Shown: piece after piece, positions 52,319 to 59,776 of the stretch | How the letters are laid out: each line of letters opens with the position of its first letter | Numbering within the stretch: the first letter of the stretch is position 1 | DNA from: Microbacterium esteraromaticum | Lineage (GTDB): Bacteria; Actinomycetota; Actinomycetes; Actinomycetales; Microbacteriaceae | Direction of reading: 5' to 3' | Assembly (NCBI RefSeq): GCF_014084045.1 | Contig: NZ_CP043732.1 | Span: 1,984,001 to 2,048,000, forward strand | DNA length: 64,000 bases | Position numbers and translations under genes: made by a program | The notes under the pieces: generated by a model | Databases searched by the model: none | What the model saw: only the letters and a program-made list of their open reading frames with translations | What the model was told of the DNA's origin: nothing

Positions 52319-53584
52319 TCAGACCCGGTCGGCGAGGATCGCCACCCGTCCGCCTGGGGTGCGGGTGAGGATCAGCGTCGCCGCCTTCGCCCCCTTCAGG
52401 CTCAGCTTCCTGCGGAACGCCGCGGGATCGATGTCCATGCCGCGCTTCTTGATCTCGATCCGCCCGATGTCGTTCGCGCGCAGCGCCTGATTGATCGTCT
52501 TCACGTGCGCGGGCATCGTCTCGCGCACCCGGAACGACTGCACGAACGGACTGGTCAGCGCTGCGTCGCCGGTGAGGTACGCGATCTGATCGTCGACCAT
52601 GCCCGCCTCCAGTGACCTGGCCACCTCGCCGATCAGCCTGGCGCGGATCACCGCACCGTCGGGCTCGTGCAGAAAGGCGCCGAGGGCACGCACCGGCTCG
52701 TCGTCGGCATCGGCCGCCGCCGTGATCTCGTGCGCCTCGCCGCCCTGCAGCACCAGTGCCGAGCGACGGATGCCCTGTCGCGCCAGCTCCCCGCTCCAGA
52801 GCACCAGCTCGACCACGCTGCCATCGGCGCTCACCCACTGGGCCTCGACATCCTCGGGGATGAGATCGCGGTCGAGACCAGGGCCGAGCTTGATGCCGGT
52901 GGGTTGACGGCGCGCGACCTCGAAGCACCAGTCCAGCGACGGCGACCAGTCGGCGGCCGAGGTGCGGGTCGTCTCGCTGTGCCCGGCGGTGCGCCTGGCG
53001 GGATCCAGCCAGACCGCCGAGAGCCCGCCGCGGAGCTGTGCGCTCGGCGCGGAGGAATCCGTGGAATCCGTCGGCGGCAGGTGCGCATCTCCGATGCGGG
53101 CGCTCACCTCGGGGACCGACGTCTCGGCGGTTCCCTGACGCACGGTGGCGTCGGGGAACGGCGCCAGGTTGTACGCGGCGATCGCCGCTGTCACCTCGTC
53201 GGCGTCCACCGCCTCGACCACGAGCCCTGCACCGGCGAAGGCGAGGCTGTCGCCGCCGATGCCGCAGCCGAGGTCGGCGACGCTGGTGAGCCCGGCACGG
53301 CGCAGCCGCACGGCATGCAGGGTGGCGACGCTGAGGCGCGTCGCCTGCTCGAGACCGGCGCGGGTGAAGAGCATCCGGTCGGCGAACTCGCCGAACTTCG
53401 CCCGCGCCTTCACCCGCAGGTGCGCCTGCCCGACCACGGCCGAGACGAGGTCGGGGGAGTGCCCGGCGGCGCGCAGCCTGGACACCGATCGCGCGACGTC
53501 GGCCGACGATTCGACCGCCCCGACCTCGTCGAGCAGCGCGAGTCCTTCGCGCGTGAGCAGCGCCTTCAGCTCAGACATCTCCAC
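52319..53584 (-). CDS. Class I SAM-dependent methyltransferase with THUMP-like C-terminal domain
   Basis: A 421-residue protein. The SAM-binding motif is VADLGCGIGGDSLAFAGAG (about 103-120), followed by VEAVDADEVTAAIAAYNL and AVWLDPARRT, a DPxR-type active-site segment. The last 70 residues (TINQALRANDIGRIEIKKRG onward) match the THUMP-like domain found in actinobacterial methyltransferases of unknown RNA target. GTG at 53584 follows TAGGCT by 6 nt, so the mRNA is probably leaderless; an internal ATG at 53578 is less likely. It shares its 127-bp upstream region with groES in a divergent layout. Confidence 0.82.
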   Translation of the reverse strand: MEMSELKALLTREGLALLDEVGAVESSADVARSVSRLRAAGHSPDLVSAVVGQAHLRVKARAKFGEFADRMLFTRAGLEQATRLSVATLHAVRLRRAGLTSVADLGCGIGGDSLAFAGAGLVVEAVDADEVTAAIAAYNLAPFPDATVRQGTAETSVPEVSARIGDAHLPPTDSTDSSAPSAQLRGGLSAVWLDPARRTAGHSETTRTSAADWSPSLDWCFEVARRQPTGIKLGPGLDRDLIPEDVEAQWVSADGSVVELVLWSGELARQGIRRSALVLQGGEAHEITAAADADDEPVRALGAFLHEPDGAVIRARLIGEVARSLEAGMVDDQIAYLTGDAALTSPFVQSFRVRETMPAHVKTINQALRANDIGRIEIKKRGMDIDPAAFRRKLSLKGAKAATLILTRTPGGRVAILADRV

Positions 53585-53590
53585 ACCGAG

Positions 53591-53596
53591 AGCCTA
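53591..53596 (-). promoter_or_regulatory. Leaderless-type -10 box TAGGCT for the methyltransferase
   Basis: Minus-strand TAGGCT ends 6 nt before the GTG at 53584. It lies only 6 bp from the first CIRCE-like element, so HrcA might also affect it. Confidence 0.55.
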
Positions 53597-53601
53597 CGGG
53601 C

Positions 53602-53626
53602 TGGCACTCGCATTGCATGAGTGCCA
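53602..53626. promoter_or_regulatory. CIRCE-like HrcA operator 1
   Basis: TGGCACTC-N9-GAGTGCCA is a perfect inverted repeat close to the CIRCE consensus TTAGCACTC-N9-GAGTGCTAA. It overlaps the proposed -35 of the groES promoter. Confidence 0.8.
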
Positions 53627-53642
53627 ACGGTCGGCATACACT
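53613..53642 (+). promoter_or_regulatory. Proposed groES promoter
   Basis: TTGCAT at 53613-53618 and TACACT at 53637-53642 are separated by 18 bp. The start site would fall at about 53649, inside the second operator. Confidence 0.55.
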
Positions 53643-53646
53643 GGAG

Positions 53647-53673
53647 TTAGCACCCTCACCACGAGAGTGCTAA
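53647..53673. promoter_or_regulatory. CIRCE HrcA operator 2
   Basis: TTAGCACCC-N9-GAGTGCTAA matches the CIRCE consensus at 17 of 18 arm positions and overlaps the proposed transcription start of groES. HrcA repression released by heat is expected. Confidence 0.92.
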
Positions 53674-53711
53674 CAGTCTTCTGATCTCAAGCACGAAAGA
53701 AGAGGTACACC

Positions 53712-54008
53712 GTGTCGGTTTCCATCAAGCCGCTCGAGGACCGCATCGTCATCCAGCAGGTCGAGGCAGAGCAGACCACCGCAAGCGGTCTGGTCATCCC
53801 CGACACCGCGAAGGAGAAGCCCCAGGAGGGCCAGGTCGTGGCAGTGGGCCCCGGCCGCATCGACGACAACGGCAACCGCGTTCCGCTCGACGTCGCCGTG
53901 GGCGACCGCGTGCTCTACAGCAAGTACGGCGGCACCGAGGTGAAGTTCGGCGCTGACGAGTACCTCGTGCTGTCGGCTCGCGACGTGCTCGCCGTCGTCG
54001 TCCGCTGA
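53712..54008 (+). CDS. groES: Co-chaperonin GroES (10 kDa)
   Basis: A 98-residue co-chaperonin: [20 protein letters not shown], the mobile loop [20 protein letters not shown] (GroEL-binding GLVIP), [21 protein letters not shown] and the end [13 protein letters not shown]. The start is GTG with AGAAGAGG 6 nt upstream. The gene stands alone, with a strong terminator after it and no groEL; the groEL partner must be elsewhere, as in many Microbacteriaceae. Confidence 0.98.
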   Translation: MSVSIKPLEDRIVIQQVEAEQTTASGLVIPDTAKEKPQEGQVVAVGPGRIDDNGNRVPLDVAVGDRVLYSKYGGTEVKFGADEYLVLSARDVLAVVVR

Positions 54009-54028
54009 CGCGGTTCGACAACAGCTCT

Positions 54029-54064
54029 CAGAGGGCCCGGATGCCATGGCATCCGGGCCCTCTG
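54029..54064 (+). terminator. groES terminator
   Basis: A perfect 36-nt palindrome (centre 54046/54047) beginning CAGAGGGCCCGGATGCC lies 20 bp after the groES stop. It would form an uninterrupted 16-17-bp stem. An open frame beginning in it at 54041 is not a gene. Confidence 0.85.
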
Positions 54065-54232
54065 CCGTACCCCGCGGCGCCTTCGGATGCCCCTATCCGT
54101 CCCCCGGAGGAGCCCCCCGATGCCCCCGTTCGATCCCCGAAGCGCTCGGGCTGTCCCCCGATGCCGCGGCGCGGCTGCAGACGCACACTCGTATCAAGCG
54201 CCACGTGGCACTCACGAACAAGGGGATCGATC

Positions 54233-55381
54233 ATGGCTTTGGAAGACAACGTCAACGTTCTGGGAACCCAGTGGAATCTGGGGATCGCGCACTCGGGCAA
54301 CCAGACCGACAACTCCGACAACTCGGACAACTCGACGACGGACAACTCCGACAACAACTCGTTCAATGATGAGCAGTCGAACAACGAGAACTCGCTCAAC
54401 GACTTCTCGGACAACAACTCGAACAACGGCAACGTCGACGACTCGCACAACGACTACTCGGATCACGACTCGAACAACGACGACTCGTACAACGACAACT
54501 CCGACAACGAGTCCTACAACGACATCCAGTCGTACAACACGGATTCGCTGAACGACAACTCCGTGAACGCGGGCATCCGGCAGTACAACAGCGGCTTCAA
54601 CGACCTCAACCTCGACTTCGGAGGTGCAGCCGGGGGCATGGCGGCGATGAAGGGGATGGGCGGTGACGTCGACATCGACATCGATGCACGCTCGACGGTC
54701 AACGATCAGTCCGTCAACCAGAACATCACCGCCTCGTCGGGCAGCGGCGGCGCGGCCATCGCCGTCGGAGGAGACGCCGACGGAGGCTGGGGCGGGCCGG
54801 CGTTCTCGGGCGCGGGCGGCGGCGACACCGGTGCCGGCGGTGCCGGTGGGAGCGGCACCGGAGGCGACGGCGGCATGGGCGTGCTCGGTGACGGCGGTGC
54901 AGGCGGAGCGGCCACCGGCGGCGCGGGCGGCGCGACCGGCGCGGGCGGCGCAGCGGGTTCGCTCGCGGACGGCGGCGGCGCGAACGGCGGCGCCGGCGGG
55001 GCTGCGGGAGCGACGGGCGGAGATGCGGACGGCGGCAACGTCAGCCAGTACTTCGGTCAGAGCAGCAACATCGCATCGGGTGACCACTCGGTCGCGGCCG
55101 GCGACGACGTGACGATCCACAACATCGACACCGACATCGACATGGGCGACATCTCGATCGGGAACACCTGGAACACCGACTCGTTCAACGACGACTTCTC
55201 CGACAACTGGTCGATCAACGACTCGTTCCAGGACAACTCGATGACCGACAACTCCGACAACTGGTCGGTGGACGACTCTTTCCAGGACAACTCGGAGAGC
55301 ACCGATCTCGACATCGACGTCGATGTGGACAACTCGAACGTCGGCAGCCCGTTCGGAGACGCGAACGAGGTCGACTTCTGA
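54233..55381 (+). CDS. IniB-like Asn/Asp- and Gly-rich protein
   Basis: A 382-residue low-complexity protein. Residues about 20-150 are Asn/Asp/Ser repeats (NQTDNSDNSDNS, NDFSDNNSNNGN); 190-275 are Gly/Ala-rich (GGAGGSGTGGDGG); the C-terminal 80 residues return to Asn/Asp/Ser repeats (DNWSINDSFQDNS). Between them lie two conserved modules, DARSTVNDQSVNQNI and IASGDHSVAAGDDVTIHNID followed by DIDMGDISIGN, which recur in the protein at 59769. No signal peptide or membrane helix. ATG at 54233 has AAGGGGA about 6 nt upstream. Followed by a hairpin and the IniA/IniC-like GTPases, the order of mycobacterial iniBAC. The sequence suggests a surface, filament or condensate-forming protein; function unknown. 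Confidence 0.75.
   Translation: MALEDNVNVLGTQWNLGIAHSGNQTDNSDNSDNSTTDNSDNNSFNDEQSNNENSLNDFSDNNSNNGNVDDSHNDYSDHDSNNDDSYNDNSDNESYNDIQSYNTDSLNDNSVNAGIRQYNSGFNDLNLDFGGAAGGMAAMKGMGGDVDIDIDARSTVNDQSVNQNITASSGSGGAAIAVGGDADGGWGGPAFSGAGGGDTGAGGAGGSGTGGDGGMGVLGDGGAGGAATGGAGGATGAGGAAGSLADGGGANGGAGGAAGATGGDADGGNVSQYFGQSSNIASGDHSVAAGDDVTIHNIDTDIDMGDISIGNTWNTDSFNDDFSDNWSINDSFQDNSMTDNSDNWSVDDSFQDNSESTDLDIDVDVDNSNVGSPFGDANEVDF
54300..54560 (+). repeat. Degenerate GACAACTC-type coding repeats
   Basis: Short units such as GACAACTC(C/G) recur many times and encode the Asn/Asp/Ser repeats of the IniB-like protein; similar units recur at 55180-55340. They are a potential site of length variation. Confidence 0.7.
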
Positions 55382-55404
55382 GCGACAGACGCGTCGCACG
55401 ACCT

Positions 55405-55434
55405 GCCCGGCCGTCCTCTGGTGGACGGCCGGGC
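55405..55434 (+). terminator. Strong hairpin between the iniB-like gene and the GTPase genes
   Basis: GCCCGGCCGTCC (55405-55416) pairs perfectly with GGACGGCCGGGC (55423-55434) around a 6-nt loop. It lies 24 bp after the iniB-like stop. Partial termination here would make the structural protein more abundant than the GTPases. TACACT at 55442-55447 may restart transcription. Confidence 0.75.
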
Positions 55435-55475
55435 ACACCACTACACTCCTGAGCACCTGACGGGGAGCGAGAGCG

Positions 55476-55724
55476 ATGTCAGAGCAAAACGAGCTTCAGC
55501 CCGAGGACTCCGAGCCCGGGGTCGTCTGGGGTGCGCCGGGGACGACCGGCCTGTTCGGCCGCGACGGGTTCACGCAGGACGCCTTCACGCCGGACGCGTT
55601 CACCCAGGAGATCGAGAACATCGCCGAATCCGACTGGGATGTCGACGCCGACCTGCTGTGGGGCGACGACGCACCGGCCGCCGATGCGGGGGACAGCCCG
55701 CCCGACCTCGACGTCTTCGGCTGA
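55476..55724 (+). CDS. Small acidic protein of unknown function
   Basis: An 82-residue, strongly acidic protein (SEQNELQPEDSEPGVVWGAP). In its middle GRDGFTQDAFTPDAFTQEI shows a three-fold DxFTxD repeat, and the end is rich in Asp (ESDWDVDADLLWGDDAP). It has no membrane segment. The start has a good GGGGAG site about 9 nt upstream. It is placed 36 bp before the IniA-like GTPase and is probably cotranscribed with it. No homologue is recognised; an adaptor or regulator of the GTPases is a possibility. Confidence 0.6.
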   Translation: MSEQNELQPEDSEPGVVWGAPGTTGLFGRDGFTQDAFTPDAFTQEIENIAESDWDVDADLLWGDDAPAADAGDSPPDLDVFG

Positions 55725-55760
55725 CCGCCGTCGCTCCGATACGAGGGGACGGGAGAGCCG

Positions 55761-57662
55761 GTGCCGCATCAGCCGAGGACAGATCAGGATCGGATCGTCG
55801 ACGTCATCACGGACGTCGGCGATCTCGCCGCGTCCGCGGGGCGACACGATCTCGCAGGCCGCCTCGCGCACACCAGGGACAGACTCGCGGATCCCGCGGT
55901 GCGCGTGATCGTCGTCGGGGAGTTCAAGCAGGGCAAGAGCAAGCTCATCAATGCGCTCGTCAACGCGCCGGCCTGCCCCGTCGACGACGACGTGGCCACG
56001 AGCGTCCCCACCACCGTCGCGTACGGCGCCGAGGCATCGGCGTGGGTGACCGAGCAGCCTGACGCCCCTGGCACGATCCCGCGACGGCGGGAGATCCCGA
56101 TAGCCGAGCTCAACGACTTCGTCTCGGAGCGCGGGAACCCCGGCAACGAGCGCGGCATCGTCGCCGCCGAGGTCGTGCTGCCTCGTGAGATCCTGCGCGG
56201 CGGTCTGCAGCTGGTCGACTCGCCCGGCGTCGGCGGTCTGGAGTCGTCGAACTCCCTCGCGACCCTGGCCGCGCTCTCATCGGCGCATGCCGTGCTGCTG
56301 GTGTCGGACGCCTCGCAGGAGTACACCGAGCCCGAGGTGCAGTTCCTCCGCCACGCGATGCGCATCTCCCCGAACGTCGCCGCGGTGCTGGCCAAGACGG
56401 ACCTGTATCCGGAGTGGCGGCGGATCGAGCAGATCGACCGGGATCACCTGAGGGATGCCGGCGACGTGCCCATCTTCTCCGTCTCGAGCGACCTGCGGCT
56501 GCTGGCGGCCGAGACGCAGGATCGAAGCCTCAACGACGAATCGGGGTTCCCCGCACTGGTCGCGCATCTGCGACGAGAGGTGCTGGGACGCGCCGAGCTC
56601 ATCCACGAGCGCAGCGCCGTGCACGATCTGCGCTCGGTCGTCGACCAGCTCGGCATGTCGCTGCACGCCGAGCTGAACGCCCTGCTGCATCCCGAGGACA
56701 CTCCCCGGCTGATCGCCGATCTGGAGGAGGCGAAATCGCGTGCCGACGAGTTCCGCGGGCGCTCCGCCCGCTGGCAGGTCACGCTCACCGACGGCATCGC
56801 CGACCTCGTCGCCGACATGGAGCACGACATCCGCGATCGGCTGCGCAAGGTGCAGCGCGAGGCCGAGAAGGCGATCGACGAGGGCGATCCAGGCCCTATC
56901 TGGGATCAGATCAGGGAGTGGCTCGACCAGAGGGTCACGGCGGCGGTGTCGGAGACGTTCGTGTGGACCGACGAGCGCTCGCGCTGGCTGTCGGAGGAGG
57001 TCGCCGAGCTCTTCAGCCAGGACGAGGCCGACATACCGCTGAGCGATGTGGCCGATATCCGCGGGGTGCTCGACCCCGTCGACGACATCGCGAGTCTCGA
57101 GGCCGGGCAGCTCAGCGCGGGCGAGAAGATCTACATCGGGGTGCGGGGCTCATACGGCGGCGTGCTGATGGTGGGGCTCGCCACCGGCCTGATCGGAATG
57201 GCGCTGATCAACCCGCTGTCGCTGCTGGCCGGGGTGCTGGTCGGACGCCGCGCATATCGGGAGGACATGGGCAACCGGCTCTCGCGGCGCCAGCAGGAGG
57301 CGAAGGGCATCGTCCGCCGCTACATCGACGAGGTGACCTTCCAGGTCGGCAAGCAGCTGAAGGATCGGCTGCGCCTGGTGCAGCGCACCGCTCGAGATCA
57401 CTTCGGCTCCCTCGCCGAAGAGCTGCACAGCTCGCTGTCCGATGCGCTGCAGCGGGCGCGACAGGCCGCCACCGGCTACACGGCGAGCCGCGACCAGCGG
57501 GTCAGCACGCTGCGGGCGCGGATCGACGAGCTCGAGCGGGTGCGACGCGCGATACCGCCGCTTCCGCCGCTGCCCGTGGCCGAGGGGCGCTCATCCGCGG
57601 CGCACGCCGTCGGCGCATCGGGTGCCGTCCGAGCCATAGGCGGCCGGGGAGCGCGTTCGTGA
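55761..57662 (+). CDS. iniA: Dynamin-like GTPase, IniA-like
   Basis: A 633-residue bacterial dynamin. G1 is GEFKQGKSK (53-61), G2 threonines are in DVATSVPTTVAYG, G3 is DSPGVGG (153-159), and G4 is AKTDLYPEWRR (TKxD, about 212-214). LLVSDASQEYTEPEVQFLRH and the membrane paddle GSYGGVLMVGLATGLIGMAL (about 464-500, continuing NPLSLLAGVLVG) match mycobacterial IniA closely, as remembered. The C-terminal part is a helical stalk (RLVQRTARDHFGSLAEELHS). Start GTG with GGGAGA 5 nt upstream. IniA family members bind and remodel the inner membrane. It overlaps the IniC-like gene by 4 nt. Confidence 0.9.
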   Translation: MPHQPRTDQDRIVDVITDVGDLAASAGRHDLAGRLAHTRDRLADPAVRVIVVGEFKQGKSKLINALVNAPACPVDDDVATSVPTTVAYGAEASAWVTEQPDAPGTIPRRREIPIAELNDFVSERGNPGNERGIVAAEVVLPREILRGGLQLVDSPGVGGLESSNSLATLAALSSAHAVLLVSDASQEYTEPEVQFLRHAMRISPNVAAVLAKTDLYPEWRRIEQIDRDHLRDAGDVPIFSVSSDLRLLAAETQDRSLNDESGFPALVAHLRREVLGRAELIHERSAVHDLRSVVDQLGMSLHAELNALLHPEDTPRLIADLEEAKSRADEFRGRSARWQVTLTDGIADLVADMEHDIRDRLRKVQREAEKAIDEGDPGPIWDQIREWLDQRVTAAVSETFVWTDERSRWLSEEVAELFSQDEADIPLSDVADIRGVLDPVDDIASLEAGQLSAGEKIYIGVRGSYGGVLMVGLATGLIGMALINPLSLLAGVLVGRRAYREDMGNRLSRRQQEAKGIVRRYIDEVTFQVGKQLKDRLRLVQRTARDHFGSLAEELHSSLSDALQRARQAATGYTASRDQRVSTLRARIDELERVRRAIPPLPPLPVAEGRSSAAHAVGASGAVRAIGGRGARS

Positions 57663-59281
57663 CCGTCATCGACGAGACCCAGCAGCTGCTCGAGGCGGCT
57701 CGCACCGCGTACGCCGGAGACCGCGCGGCGCGGATGCTGATCGACCAGCTCGAGGTGCGTCTGCACGAGCCGCTGCGCCTGGCGCTCGCAGGGATGGTGA
57801 AGGCGGGCAAGTCCACTCTGCTCAACGCGCTGCTCGGTGAGAGGATAGCCGCGACCGACGCCGCCGAGTGCACCAGGGTCGTCACGTGGTACCGGCACTC
57901 GGCGACCCCACGGGTCACCATGCACCTGCGCGACGGGACAGAGGTGCGCATGCGCATCAACCGAGACGACGGGCTGCTGGTGTTCGACCTCGGCGGCAGA
58001 ACGGCGGAGCAGATCGAATGGATCGACGTCGGCTGGCCGCTCGAGGCGCTCGCCGACCTGATCCTGATCGACACCCCCGGCATCGCGTCGCTCTCGGGCG
58101 ACACCTCCGCGCGGACGGCGCAGTTCCTCACTCCCGACGATGCGCCGTCCGCGGCGGATGCGGTCGTCTATCTCATGCGCCACCTGCACGGCTCCGACGT
58201 GAGGTTCCTCGAGGCGTTCCGTGACACCGCCGCCGGAGCGGCGCAGAGCGTGTGCGCGGTGGCAGTGCTCTCGCGAGCAGACGAGGTCGGTTCCGGCCGT
58301 ATCGACTCGCTGCTCTCTGCCAGGCGGGTCGCTCAGCGCTACGAGGGCGACGGCGACCTGTCGGCGCTCGCGCTCGCCGTTGTTCCGGTCGCCGGTCTGC
58401 TCGCCGAAGGCGCGCGGACCCTGCGCGAGAGCGAGTTCATCGCCCTGCGCGAACTGGCAGGCCTCGAGCGCGCGGCCCGCGAGACCCTGCTGGTCTCGGC
58501 CGACCGCTTCGTGCGTCCGAGTGAGGCGACCGGGCTGAGCGTCACGGTGCGCGAGGGGCTGCTGCACCGGTTCGGCATCTTCGGTGTGCGACTGGCGGCT
58601 GCGCTGATCCGCGGCGGCGCCGCCACGTCGTCCGAGTTGTCTCGGGCGCTCGTGCAGCAGAGCGGGCTCACCGAGCTGGAGGAGCTCATCGAGCGCCAGT
58701 TCCGTCCGCGGGCGGACACGCTCAAGGCGCGCGGTGTCGTGCTCCAGCTGCACGCGCTCCTGCGACGCAGCCCGCCGGCCGACGCGGCGGAGGTGAGGGC
58801 GGGGATCGAGCGCTTCACGGTCTCGGCGCACGTCCTGCGCGAGCTGGCTCTGCTCGCGCAGGCCCGTTCGCGAGGGCTGCCGCTCGAGGCTGAGCCGGCA
58901 GCCGACGCGGCGAGGATCCTCGGCGCGTCCGGAGTCGACGCGCGTTCGCGACTCGGGCTGGCGGCGGATGCCGACGACGATGCCGTGCGCGAGCGGGTGC
59001 TGACGGAACTGGATCGCTGGCGCGCGCTCGACGCCGCCGCCGTCGAGCGTGCGCGGCGCGAGGTGCATGCCGCCGTGCTGCGAAGCCTGGCCGAGGTCGC
59101 GTCAGCGTCCGGGGGCCTGCGCACTCTGCGGCCCGCCGCGAAGGTCGAAGCGCCTGGCGGACCAGGCGATGCCCTTGGGCATGACGCTGCAGAGCAGAGC
59201 GAGCAGCACGAGTCCGGCCTGGGCCGCGAGAAGCGGCTGCATCGCCGCGCCCTGCGCGCCCAGCGCCACCCACTCGGGTGA
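57659..59281 (+). CDS. iniC: Dynamin-like GTPase, IniC-like
   Basis: A 540-residue partner GTPase. G1 is GMVKAGKST (45-53), then TDAAECTRVVTWYRH, G3 DTPGIAS (about 138-144), and G4-like LSRADEVGSGRIDSLLSARR (about 204-223). VVPVAGLLAEGARTLRESEF and ALRELAGLERAARE follow the mycobacterial IniC pattern. No membrane paddle is seen, so it may act with IniA. GTG at 57659 shares bases with the iniA stop. Mycobacterial IniC is about 490 residues; here about 50 extra residues (after VASASGG) run antisense to the next gene and look like a non-conserved extension. Confidence 0.88.
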   Translation: MTVIDETQQLLEAARTAYAGDRAARMLIDQLEVRLHEPLRLALAGMVKAGKSTLLNALLGERIAATDAAECTRVVTWYRHSATPRVTMHLRDGTEVRMRINRDDGLLVFDLGGRTAEQIEWIDVGWPLEALADLILIDTPGIASLSGDTSARTAQFLTPDDAPSAADAVVYLMRHLHGSDVRFLEAFRDTAAGAAQSVCAVAVLSRADEVGSGRIDSLLSARRVAQRYEGDGDLSALALAVVPVAGLLAEGARTLRESEFIALRELAGLERAARETLLVSADRFVRPSEATGLSVTVREGLLHRFGIFGVRLAAALIRGGAATSSELSRALVQQSGLTELEELIERQFRPRADTLKARGVVLQLHALLRRSPPADAAEVRAGIERFTVSAHVLRELALLAQARSRGLPLEAEPAADAARILGASGVDARSRLGLAADADDDAVRERVLTELDRWRALDAAAVERARREVHAAVLRSLAEVASASGGLRTLRPAAKVEAPGGPGDALGHDAAEQSEQHESGLGREKRLHRRALRAQRHPLG

Positions 59282-59776
59282 GAGCAGTACGAGAAGTGCC
59301 TGCACACCGAGGGTGAGCAGCTGCCACCAGCGCACGTGCGGGCGACGGTTCATGAACGAGACGAGCAGGGTGATCTGCACCAGCAGCACGGCGACGATGA
59401 TCGCGAACACCGACCAGAAGACGATGTCGGCGGCCGACTCGTAGGTCTCGTCGCTTCGTCCTTCGGTGACGCCGCGCGCCACATCGGCGATGAGCGGCAG
59501 CAGATCCTTGCGGATGACGAAGAAGTACACCGTTGCGAACCCGCCGGCGGCGAAGCTGAGGATCCACAGCAGCTGCGTCATGCGGATCGAGAACGGCGGG
59601 GTCGCCTTCACGAGCACCGGTGCGCTGTTCGGGTTGGCCAGTGGGGGCCTGACCGGCAGCTCGCGCCCGCCGCCGATCGCGCCGGCCTGATCATCGCGCC
59701 GCGCGAGCGACCCGGCGCTCCGCTCCCCTGAGGGGGAACGGGGCGCCGGGTCGGGCGTGGGCGACGGCTCAGTCAT
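59102..59776 (-). CDS. Unknown four-helix membrane protein
   Basis: A 224-residue protein. The first 67 residues are polar and Pro/Arg-rich (EPSPTPDPAPRSPSGERSAG). Then come four helices: MTQLLWILSFAAGGFATVYF, IVFWSVFAIIVAVLLVQITL, WWQLLTLGVQALLVLLSPEW and LLAAQAGLVLLALLCSVMPK. The C-terminus is basic. ATG at 59776 overlaps the stop of the second IniB-like gene by 8 nt, so the two are cotranslated. Its 3' end overlaps the iniC tail in antisense by 180 bp. The family is not recognised. Its link to an IniB-like protein suggests an envelope role. Confidence 0.7.
   Translation of the reverse strand: MTEPSPTPDPAPRSPSGERSAGSLARRDDQAGAIGGGRELPVRPPLANPNSAPVLVKATPPFSIRMTQLLWILSFAAGGFATVYFFVIRKDLLPLIADVARGVTEGRSDETYESAADIVFWSVFAIIVAVLLVQITLLVSFMNRRPHVRWWQLLTLGVQALLVLLSPEWVALGAQGAAMQPLLAAQAGLVLLALLCSVMPKGIAWSARRFDLRGGPQSAQAPGR

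Noticed and set aside
54041..54232. An upstream extension of the iniB-like gene
   Set aside because: It begins inside the groES terminator and has Pro/Arg-rich shadow composition; ATG 54233 has a proper ribosome-binding site.
54300..54560. A CRISPR-like repeat array
   Set aside because: The short repeats are in frame, coding for Asn/Asp/Ser residues, with no unique spacers or constant repeat length.
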